From NCBI GenBank assembly GCA_905116865.2, contig CAJHNH020000197.1:233606-297605 (forward strand): DNA of 64,000 bases, given 5' to 3'. Numbering within the stretch: position 1 is the stretch's first letter; each line of letters starts with the position of its first letter. This DNA is from Candidula unifasciata. Lineage: Eukaryota; Mollusca; Gastropoda; Stylommatophora; Geomitridae. Below are positions 55,320 through 64,000 of the stretch, one piece after another. A program made the translations under genes and the position numbers. The notes under the pieces are model-generated. The model searched no databases. It was not told the origin of the DNA and worked only from the letters and a program-made list of their open reading frames with translations.

Positions 55320-56205
55320 TTATTCCTCTTCCTCCTCCTTCTCTTTCTTCTTCTTCTTCTTCTTTTTCTTCTTCTTTTTCTTCTTCTCTTCTTCTTCTTC
55401 TTCTTCTTCTTCTTCTTCTTCTTCTTCTTCTTCTTCTTCTTCTTCTTCTTCGGTTATTTTATTCTTGCTTCTTCTATCTTCTTCTTCTTCTTCTTCTTCT
55501 TCTTCTTCGTCTTCTTCTTATCTTATTCTCTTCTTCTTCTTCTTTCTTCTTTCTTCTTCTTCTTCTTCTTCTTCTTCTTCTTTCTTCTTCTTCTTCTTCT
55601 TCTTCTTCTTCTTCTTCTTCTTGTTCTTCTTCTTCTTCTTGTTCATCTTGTTCTTCTTCTTCTTCTTCTTCTTCTTCTTCTTCTTCTTCTTCTTCTTCTT
55701 CTTCTTCTTCTTCTTCTTCTTCTTCTTCTTCTTCTTCTTCTTCTTCTCTTCTTCTTCTTCTTCTTCTTCTGTTCTTCTTCTTCTTGTTCTTCTTCTTCTT
55801 CTTGTTCTTTCTTGTTCTTCTTCTTCTTCTTCTTCTTCTTCTTCTTCTTCTTCTTCTTCTTCTTCTTCTTCTTCTTCTTCTTCTTCTTCTTCTTCTTCTT
55901 GTTCTTCTTGTTCTTCTTGTTCTTCTTGTTCTTCTTGTTCTTCTTGTTCTTCTTGTTCTTCTTGTTCTTCTTGTTCTTCTTGTTCTTCTTGCTCTTCTTC
56001 TTTTTCTTCTTTTTTTTTCTTGTTCTTCTTCTTGTTCTTCTTCTTCTTGTTCTTCTTCTTGTTCTTCTTCTTGTTCTTCTTCTTGTTCTTCTTGTTCTTG
56101 TTCTTGTTCTTCTTCTTCTTCTTCTTCTTCTTCTTCTTCTTCTTCTTCTTCTTCTTCTTCTTCTTCTTCTTCTTCTTCTTCTTCTTCTTCTTCTTCTGCT
56201 CTTAT
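55320..56205. repeat. ~880-bp CTT/GAA homopyrimidine tract
   Basis: Almost pure (ttc)n on the plus strand with a regular ttcttg-interrupted block (55895-56105). Its poly-Leu/Phe/Ser/Arg/Lys ORFs are artefacts. Confidence 0.98.
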
Positions 56206-57230
56206 TCCTTCTGCTGCCCATTATTCACCGTTTCCACCTTCTTTTTTCCCCATAAATATATAGTCGCAACATTTGTTCCACACACCAACATCGACATAAA
56301 AATCACGTTTTCGTTCAAAACAGGAAACTTGACATAAATTTCATGTATCAACATTAAAACAATTTAATAAACGAGAAGTATCACACAAATATCATATCTT
56401 AAAATAAAAGCCATTTGGTAAGCAAGTAATACCACATAATTATCACTTCATAATATTCATTCAATTTGCCAAAGAAAAAATTACTTAAATATCACCTTAA
56501 AAATAATTCCTTTTGGCACATAAACAATATCACATAGATATCATGATCTTTAAGAATATTTGGAAGTCAAAGAAACTTATGTTTGATAAAGTTCAGAAAA
56601 AAAGAAAAAAAAAAAAAAACAATAGTTTTTGAATACTATTTTACAATACGGAGTGTTGGGAAGTGACAGTAGAAATTAATAAATAAACTAGCGATTTTTC
56701 AAAATAAATGTCAAAGGAGAACACAGCGAGTATTATGACCAAACAAGATCATAAACGAAGAACTCAAGATGAAAAACACAATGTTCATCCTTGGCAAATA
56801 TTTTGAAAGGAAGAATGTTTTGAAAGAGGGTGGGGGGGGGGGGGGGGGTGGGGGGGGGGGGTGGGGTGAGGACAAGAAATAGTCAGTTCATATTATTATG
56901 TCTGTACGAGACATTTCCAGCTTTGCCACAATAAATATAAATGAAACCAGAACAGCCAGGTTGGAATAAATACCGTTAAGCTAAGGTAGCACTCGTTTTC
57001 CCTCCCTCTCGTGTCACCTTCTTTTAAACATTGCAGAACTGTTGAACCTGCAATGCCAGATTTATGTTGCATGCTCTGATTAAATAAAAACAAATAAGAC
57101 AACAAACATATTACGCGATGACTAAAATGACGGGGTGAATTTTTTCGACTACCGGTACCTCATAATGGTCTTCCTATTGTAACAAAAGAGAATCGTCATG
57201 TGATCACTACACTAGCCATACCACCCTATA
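56206..57230. other. Intergenic AT-rich sequence with G-run
   Basis: Repeated 'atatcac' and 'aataatt' patches at 56340-56560 without a clean unit, and a G-run (56827-56870). No coding signal. Confidence 0.4.
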
Positions 57231-57238
57231 TTCTGAGG

Positions 57239-57426
57239 TAGTGGTTCTCAAACTGTCAGTCGTGATACTTTTTGGGAGTTGAACGACCCTTTCAAATGGG
57301 TCGCCTAAGACCATCGGAAAACACATATTCATTGAAGTTATAAAGTAAAATAATTGTGTGGGAGTCGCGACAACATGAAGGAACTGTATTAAAGGGTTTC
57401 GGCATTAAGAAGTTTAAGAGCCACTG
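57239..57426. mobile_element. SPIN-like hAT MITE
   Basis: Left end agtggttctcaaactg and right end (complement) cagtggctcttaaactt are inverted. The interior has gaacgaccctttcaaatggg, tcgcctaagaccatcggaaa and caacatgaaggaactgtatt, blocks I recognise from SPIN/OC-type hAT MITEs. Flanks ttctgagg and ttctaatg agree at 6 of 8 positions, fitting a worn 8-bp duplication. Confidence 0.75.
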
Positions 57427-57439
57427 TTCTAATGCTTTA

Positions 57440-58200
57440 GATCGATCTTCCCTATCCCTTTTCTTCCCACTCTCCTATACCGTTCTAACAGCTATAAACA
57501 CATGCAGTAGAGGAATATACGGACAAAACACGGTGACTGGTACAGAGCTGACTTGAGCACAGGAAGGAGAACGAGATAAAAATATACAAGGCGTTTTTGT
57601 GGTGTGGAATACCGGCACCTTATGTGAATCCTTTTGTTGAGAACTACTGTAACTGACACTTTGTGGGCAGGTCCGTCTGAACGCATGGGTCCACAAGGAA
57701 ATTTGTCCGGGTATTTCACGAACATAGAGGTCTCTTGCTAGTCTGTCAATGCCAAGTGACTTGCCATAATGGTTGTCGTAGGGCTCCAGCAGCCTTCTTT
57801 ACACAGGGGCTATAAATCTGGTTAAGACGAATCTGTTCGGCACTTTTTTTCTTTCATAGGGGGAAAAAAAGGATCTGGGTGAATACATGTGGATGAACTA
57901 ACGCACAGAATAGATCGCAGGCTATGGTGATCTTGGGACATGGTGACCAATGACCTTAAACGTTGATCAGCACAGCAAATCATGCTGTTGATGCTGACGC
58001 ACAAATATCGTTATCATACTGAAGTTCACAATTGGTCTGAAAAAAAAAGGAGGGAGGCTGGGGTGGGGAAGGGGGGATCCCAGAAAGAAAGGTGCCGGTC
58101 TTTACCACAAAGTGCCTAAAAGGGTGCCGGTGCTCAATATAGAGTATGTATTCAAAAAAAAAAAAAAAAAAAAAGAAAGAAAGAAAAGAAAGACCCTCTT
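57440..58200. other. Intergenic sequence, no gene recognised
   Basis: Short family E remnant at 57910-57950, A-run at 58154-58180. No domain or splice signals. Confidence 0.4.
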
Positions 58201-58209
58201 TTTTGCCTT

Positions 58210-58450
58210 CATGCGTACAAGGGATTTGGGGTAAACCTACATTTTATAGACCAGTGGGCGCTCATTGAAGGATGTGGTCAACATCAACCCGATAACCTTT
58301 GCTTCCCAGGACTATACCTTGTCCTCAAGGCTGGGTCGACCTGGGAGCCAAGGTCATTTCTGAAAATAGTTCAGGTCAGTCAGGACCGGAACCCACGACC
58401 TTCTGATCTGCTGGCGAGAGTCTAGCCGCTAGACCACGGAGGCTGCCTAG
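58210..58450 (-). mobile_element. tRNA-derived SINE (family A), minus
   Basis: acattttatagaccagtggg tail, gaacccacgaccttctgatc (complement of the B-box region) and tctagccgctagaccacgga at the head. Confidence 0.8.
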
Positions 58451-58679
58451 TATGTATTACAGTTGTGCTCAAATTGTTGCGTACCCCCAGAAAAGGATAA
58501 GTCCTAGACACAAAAACTAGGAACATTTTGATTCGGAAAGAAGAGGCAGGGGGAGACGTACACGACAGAGAAAACAGGACAATAAACACACTCTACGGGA
58601 GAGCGGGTTATGCTACTGACGTCACTAAACTGGGCTTCTATTTTTCCTACTTTTCTTATTTTTTTCCCCTCCTCCTCCT

Positions 58680-59405
58680 GATTCTTTTTTCTTCTTCTTT
58701 TTCTTCTTCTTCTTCTTTTTCTTCTTCTTCTTTTTCTTCTTTTTCTTCTTTTTCTTCTTCTTCTTCTTCTTCTTTTTCTTCTTTTTCTTCTTCTTCTTCT
58801 TCTTCTTCTTCTTCTTCTTCTTCTTCTTCTTCTTCTTCTTCTTCTTCTTCTTCTTCTTCTTCTTCTTCTTCTTCTCTTCTTCTTCTTCTTCTTCTTCTTC
58901 TTCTTCTTCTTCTTCTTCTTCTTCTTCTTCTTCTGCTTCTTCTTCTTTTTTCTTTTTCTTCTTCTTTTTCTCCTTCTTCTTCTTCTTCTCCTTCTTTTTC
59001 TTCTTCTTTTTCTCCTTCTTCTTCTTCTTCTCCTTCTTTTTCTTCTTCTTTTTCTTCTTCTTCTTCTTCTTCTTCTTCTTCTTCTTCTTCTTCTTCTTCT
59101 TCTCCTTCTTTTTCTTCTTCTTCTTCTTCTTCTTCTTCTTCTTCTTCTTCTTCTTCTTCTTCTTCTTCTTCTTCTTCTTCTTCTTCTTCTTCTTCTTCTT
59201 CTTCTTCTTCTTCTTCTTCTTCTTCTTCTTCTTCTTCTTCTTCTTTTTCTTTTTCTTTTTCTTTTTCTTCTTCTTCTTCTTCTTCTTCTTCTTCTTCTTC
59301 TTCTTCTTCTTCTTCTTCTTCTTCTTCTTCTTCTTCTTCTTCTTCTTCTTCTTCTTCTTCTTCTTCTTCTTCTTCTTCTTCTTCTTCTTCTTCATATTCT
59401 TCTTT
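58680..59405. repeat. ~725-bp CTT/GAA homopyrimidine tract
   Basis: Near-pure (ttc)n with tttttc and tccttc interruptions in a higher-order pattern at 58950-59110. Ser/Lys/Glu ORFs are artefacts. Confidence 0.98.
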
Positions 59406-60100
59406 TTTTTTTTGCTGCCACCATGCCTTAATGCAGCGATTTTCAAATTGGGTGCAGCAGCAATAACTATTCTTGTTTTCCAAATCTGTTTCACGTTATA
59501 TTTTCACTGTAGTTTTTTATCTTCTTTTCTTAAGTATTTAAACCACTTCAAGGGGTAGGTGTGCTGCAAAATGTGTTTTTTCCCTGACAAAAAAAAAAAA
59601 AAAAAATTTGAAATGCTGCGTTTACGTATCGTTTGCCCAGTTTTGTGACGTCAGCAGCATGGCCCGTCAGCAGGAGACACAGGGACCAGTGTCAGACGTA
59701 GTCTTGTGGGTGTTCTGAAAATAACTCTCACAATTAACAGACCAAGCGACATTGAGTGAGCGATGTCGTTAACTTGGCGCTGGTCACTTGTATACGTCGT
59801 CGTCCTCATCATCGTCGTTATTATCATCATCAACCTCTTAATCCTTCTTCCTCTTTTCTTCTTCTTGTTCTTTTCTTTTAATTATTCTTTTTCTGCTTCT
59901 TCTTCTTCTTCTTCATCTTCTTCATCTTCTTTTTTTTCTGCCACCATGTATTCAACTTTAAGCAACAAATCGTTCATTCACTTATTAGTTCACTCATTGG
60001 CTCTTGCATTTATTTACGCACTCGTCATTTCATTCATTCATTCGTTTATTCAATTCATTGTTTCCAATGATTCATTCCATTAATTAATCCATTCATAAAT
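59406..60100. other. Sequence downstream of the minus-strand terminal exon
   Basis: Contains a short (ttc)n at 59895-59935 and attcattcattc repeats at 60020-60100. The latter overlap the probable 3' UTR of the 60102-60250 exon. Confidence 0.4.
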
Positions 60101-60101
60101 T

Positions 60102-60250
60102 TTATGCATTGTTGGTAGCTTGTGACGCAGCATACAAGGACGACAACTGTTTGCCGAATGTCTGAAGAGGCTTGTCCTGGGTGATTTCCCCTAGATCGTC
60201 GAATGGCTTGCTGTAGTGCATGCTGGCATCGGAATCGTATCCGGTGTCAT
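60102..60250 (-). CDS. Terminal coding exon of an unidentified gene entering from the right
   Basis: Minus-strand acceptor (ctctttccccag) precedes 149 nt open to TAA at 60104-60102. It enters in phase 1 and encodes DTGYDSDASMHYSKPFDDLG..., ending AASQATNNA. An AATAAA (60050-60045) follows the stop by about 50 bases. The tail is acidic and Tyr/Ser-rich, like a cytoplasmic tail, but I do not recognise the protein. Confidence 0.5.
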
Positions 60251-61085
60251 CTGGGGAAAGAGATACCAGGACATGTTATCGTCATCCTCCCTACAAAATC
60301 TAGGGATAACAATCGATCTTATTTTTATTGACACACCCTCATTATCCTAGCGATGATAACGATAAAGATTCTAAGAGTAAAAATAGGAAGAAGGGGTGGG
60401 GTTGAGATTTAAAAAAAAAAAGGGCGTGGGGTGGCGATTTATACACTTTTGGGTCTCTAGAATTTTCTTTTTGAATTGACCGTGGGTAAGAAAAAAACGG
60501 GTGGTGGAAGGGGTGGGGGAGGGGCGGAGTAACGAAGATATGTTGTTGCTGATTTAATATTCACCCTAGGAGTTCTGACACGAATACAAAATTAGGAAAG
60601 GGAGGTCCCCCCTCCCTCACCCCCACCCCCACCCCGCCTCTCACTTCTCTCAATAAATTTGACGATGGGTGTTGTTCCAACAGTTCTTGTGATCACGTCA
60701 AATGAAAAAGGAATTATGTAGTCCCAGGGGATACAGTCTGCGGTACATTACTGGGTCGTGTCATAAGAAGGAGAAAACTGTTGTACATCGTGACGGCCGA
60801 CAAGTTGGAGGGGGAAGTGACGCAGACGAAGACCGAGAGAAAAGTTGCCAAATGGCCGTTTGATGTAGCTGGTCCTGGTCACACATAAGGCCAGTGCTAA
60901 ACTCCTGCACATAATGTTGTTGACTTTTATTGTTGGCAGATGCCACGCCAATTGTCTAGACCGTGGCTCCCATTTGGCTGTCCCCTAGGGGTCCGCGGAA
61001 CACATTTAAGGGGTCCGCAATATTATTTTAATTTTATTCTATTTTCTTCTTGTGTCATTATTTGTTACATAGAGCTTGTTGTCTG
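60251..61085. other. Presumed intron with C/G-runs
   Basis: ccccacccc and gggtgggg patches; a ggggtccgcgg near 61000 recalls DNA-transposon ends, but no inverted partner was found. Confidence 0.35.
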
Positions 61086-61089
61086 TTTT

Positions 61090-61965
61090 TCCGTTGGACT
61101 GACCTAACTGGGAACCGTTGGTCTGACCTAGCTGGGAATCGTTGGTCTGACCTAACTGGGAACCGTTGGTCTTACCTAACTGGGAACCGTTGGCCTGACC
61201 TAACTGGGAACCATAGGTCTTACCTAACTGGGAACCGCTGGTCTTACCTAAATGGGAACCGCTGGTCTGACCTAACTGGGAACCGTTGGCCTGACCTAAC
61301 TGGGAACCGCTGGTCTTACCTAACTGGGAACCATTGGCTTAACCTAACTGGGAACCGCTAGTCTGAACTAACTGTGAACCTCTGGTCTTTCCTAACTGTG
61401 AACCTCTGGTCTGACCTTATTGGGAACAGTAGGTCTTACCTAACTGGGAACCTCTGGCCTGACCTAACTGGGAACCATTGGTATGACCTTACTGGGAACC
61501 GTTGGTCTGACCTAACTGGGAACCGTTGGTCTGACCTTACTGGGAACCGTTGGTCTGCCCTAACTGAGAACCGCTGGTCTGACCTTACTGGGAACCGTTG
61601 GTCTGACCTTACTGCGAACCGTTGGTCTGACCTAAATGAGAACCGTTGGTCTGACCTAATTGAGAACCGTTGGTCTGACCTAACTGGGAACCGTTGGTCT
61701 GACCTAAATGAGACCCGTTGGTCTGACCTTACTGGGAACTGTTGGTCTGACCTTACTGGGAACCGTTGGTGTGACCTAAATGAGAACCGTTGGTCTGACC
61801 TTACTGGGAACCGTTGGTCTGCCCTAACTGAGAACCGTTGGTCTGACCTTACTGGGAACGTTGGTCTGACCTTACTGGGAACCGTTGGTCTGACCTTACT
61901 GGGAACCGTTGGTCTGATCTACTGGAAACCTCTGGTCTTACCTAACTGGGAACCTCTGACATGGG
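61090..61965. repeat. 24-bp minisatellite (~36 units)
   Basis: Units of gacctaactgggaaccgttg plus gtct, with cttac, aaatgag and aattgag variants. The plus strand is open for about 200 codons of SDLTGNRW-type repeats. Confidence 0.97.
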
Positions 61966-62214
61966 GCAAGGGACGGGGATTGTGAGGTTTTTTTGTGGGG
62001 GGGGGGGGGGTGAAGGAAGAAAAAAAAAAGGGGGGGGGGTGATCATGGCAAACACTGTGATATTTGAAAAGTTAAGATAAAAATGGCCACACGCAAACTT
62101 TTGGCAATGTTAACATGAAGTGGTAAACTAGGAAATACTAATGAAAATGTACAGATAAACACGAATACATAATGATTTGCCTGAGATGTTATTCAGTCAA
62201 TTATGTAAACTGCT

Positions 62215-62580
62215 AGAGACAGACAGATAGACTGACAGGCAGGTGGGTAGATAGGTAGATAGATTGGTAAAATGGTAGTTAGGTGAGTTGGCAGAATACT
62301 GGTAGGTAGACAGACATACAAGACATTTACCGTAAACTGCAGCGTATAAGCTGCATTTTTATGCTTAAAAATGTTTATAAACTTAGGGGTCGACTTATAT
62401 GGTGGTTATATTATGCGTTAGGTAGATTTAGGCATGTGCATTACAAGCGAAATTTACGCTGCAATTTACGGCACATATGCTATTAGAAGAAATTGTGTAT
62501 GCAGTAGGCATATATTAGTCAGACAGACAGGTGCGCAGATAGACAGGCAGGCAAATGAAGTATGAGATGATTACATGCAG
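62215..62580. repeat. GATA/GACA-like microsatellite with hAT-like relic
   Basis: agacagacagat, ggtagataggtagataga and later cagacagacagg. Between them taccgtaaactgcagcgtat and ggggtcgacttatatgg recall MITE ends like those at 5488. Confidence 0.55.
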
Positions 62581-62669
62581 ACAGGTGTGATGAATGCAAA
62601 CAAAAAACATCAGAGATGTTGGCAGACAACTACAGCTGTTCACGTAACATAAGACTCGACATTACCAAC

Positions 62670-62755
62670 CAGCTGAAGTGGCGTAGTAATAATCTCCTTG
62701 GTGGAGCCGTCGCTTCATTATTATTACAAATTCCATGAAAAATACAGCAAGTTTA
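62670..62755 (-). CDS. Candidate upstream exon of the 60102-60250 gene
   Basis: On the minus strand a reading frame gives VIIMKRRLHQGDYYYATSA and stops exactly at a possible donor CTG/gttggt (phase 1), which matches the phase of the 60250 exon. A hydrophobic stretch followed by KRR fits a stop-transfer sequence. The acceptor (ggcggcag at 62756-62758) is poor and the donor weak. Speculative. Confidence 0.22.
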
Positions 62756-62759
62756 CTGC

Positions 62760-64000
62760 CGCCAGAAGCGTCGAGGTGAAAGAGTGGTAGAATCATCATC
62801 GTCTCATCTTGATCAAGGACATAGCCCGCTGGTGCGACATATCACAGCTTTTCGCAATTTTTTCCCCCCTGACTCAACAAGGAAATCCAGTAGCGCAGTG
62901 CCTGTTGCATTTGCCTGTTACCCTGCTCATTTTCCTCTTCCTCCTCGTGCTCCTCATTCTCATCATCATCATTATCCTGTGGTGTCATTCAAACGTGACA
63001 TTGGTCTCCCAGTCTAATCCTCCGCTTCGATCCATCCTGTGCAGTATCACTGTTGATTGAATCTAGCCTCCGCACCTTTTGCAGCTCTCGTTAACGTTCG
63101 TTTTTTCCCCCCCACTATTTTCTCTTGGACGTCCCTATGTCTTCAGTATATTTGTTTCCCATTTTAGTGACTCTTCCCACCCCCTTCCCCGGAGAGCAGT
63201 TGAGTCTGGCACCCTGCAAGCCATAACAATTCTCATCGCCGAACATTGGATCTCAAAGCGTGAGCTGGGTAATGCAGGGATCTGGTATTTACGTTTACAG
63301 GAGCCTAGCTACTAAACCAAACCGATACAGTCGGATCACATTATAACAAATGACGGATAGAATCATTGTGAGGCTCTACATAACATTTCACATACATGTA
63401 CATGACACGATTAACCCGTTCTTATTGCAGGAAGACAACTATAAGACCACTATGGTCACACGCGGAATATTTTCACATTTCGGATCTACCCATACCCAAA
63501 ATTTGTTTTAGTACTTTTTGCCACAGTAAAATACTCAAAATTTTAAAACTATAAATGTTGGTCAAAAAGACGTTATGTTGAGAAGCTCTCTCTCCTACAA
63601 ACAAGCCAGGCCAAATCAGAAGGGGCTGAAACCAAGGAGGAAACATCAGAACTGAAAGGGCAAGAAGAACACAGTTGACAACAGGATAGGGAATGCGCAG
63701 TCTGACTTACAGGAAAGAAGCATTAAGCCCAGAGACGTCGCAAATACCAGAACTTTAGCCACGAAAGTGGCGCCCCCCAAAAAAGACCACATATATAGCC
63801 GGGGACTGTTGGCAGCTTCGCATAGCTAGCAGCAGGCTGAACGTGGTTGATTTTTTTTTCTTTCTCAAAAAGAATTGTCTGTTTAGTGATTATCTGTCAG
63901 CTTTTCCTAGTGTGCCTTAGACAGATCACCATTTTCTTTACCTTACAACTGTTGGTACCAGCGGTTGTCCAGACATTTCTTATCTTATTATTATACCTTA
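62760..64000. other. Right end of window, no firm feature
   Basis: Several ORFs under 85 codons without domains. 63595-63700 may hold a LINE tail remnant (purine-rich gcaagaagaac). The minus-strand gene ending at 60102 presumably passes through here. Confidence 0.35.

Noticed and set aside
55227..56337. Poly-Leu/Phe/Ser/Arg/Lys frames up to 342 codons
   Set aside because: Read-through of a CTT tract; no start context, domains or splice support.
58528..59494. Poly-Ser, poly-Lys and poly-Glu frames
   Set aside because: Read-through of the second CTT tract.
61050..61985. Two long frames of SDLTGNRW-type 8-residue repeats considered as a repeat protein
   Set aside because: Explained by the 24-bp minisatellite. 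No signal peptide, exon boundaries or similarity recognised; variants do not preserve any residue pattern beyond the DNA unit.

Overview
This is a repeat-rich animal nuclear sequence, not a bacterial or viral one. Coding sequence is split into short exons with GT-AG introns. Introns and spacers are full of tRNA-derived SINEs, decayed LINE 3' ends, DNA transposons, minisatellites and long simple repeats. The protein families, exon style and repeat types fit a lophotrochozoan, most likely a gastropod mollusc; the organism assignment is inference.

Three genes can be supported. (1) Plus strand, 3414-35539: a 15-exon gene whose splice phases all agree and whose joined reading frame is 1152 codons. 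It encodes a NERD-like/PD-(D/E)XK nuclease-type domain followed by a superfamily 1 (UvrD-type) helicase with Walker A, Walker B, motif IV-like, motif V and motif VI blocks. It also carries a CxxC knuckle, a long Asn/Lys/Ser-rich insertion and a second Cys cluster. I see no vertebrate-style named gene for it; the architecture recalls bacterial NERD-helicase proteins and is the most interesting thing here. (2) Minus strand, 51439-44730: a two-exon MTERF4 orthologue (mitochondrial ribosome-assembly factor) with a likely targeting presequence and an acidic/lysine tail. (3) Minus strand, 60250-60102: the last coding exon of an unidentified gene that enters from the right.

Layout: 1-1000 LINE relic (minus); 2139-2906 33-bp minisatellite; 3414-35539 nuclease-helicase gene with introns carrying (ATC)n, 58-bp, 17-bp, (GA)n, (CCTT)n, 63-bp, (CTGT)n, 32-bp and 25-bp arrays, plus many SINE and LINE pieces; 35570-44240 intergenic repeats including a full tRNA-headed SINE, 39-bp and 36-bp arrays and a LINE 3' end; 44730-51439 MTERF4, whose 5.3-kb intron holds a dead Tigger/pogo transposon and a 24-bp minisatellite; 51840-53450 SINE, GC-rich nested inverted repeat and dispersed repeats; 54014-55220 a hAT element with perfect 8-bp target-site duplication and a LINE fragment nested inside; 55320-56205 and 58680-59405 long CTT tracts; 57239-57426 a SPIN-like hAT MITE; 61090-61965 another 24-bp minisatellite.

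Nothing in the window suggests an operon or CRISPR. The genes are independent; no functional link between MTERF4 and the nuclease-helicase gene is implied by the sequence.
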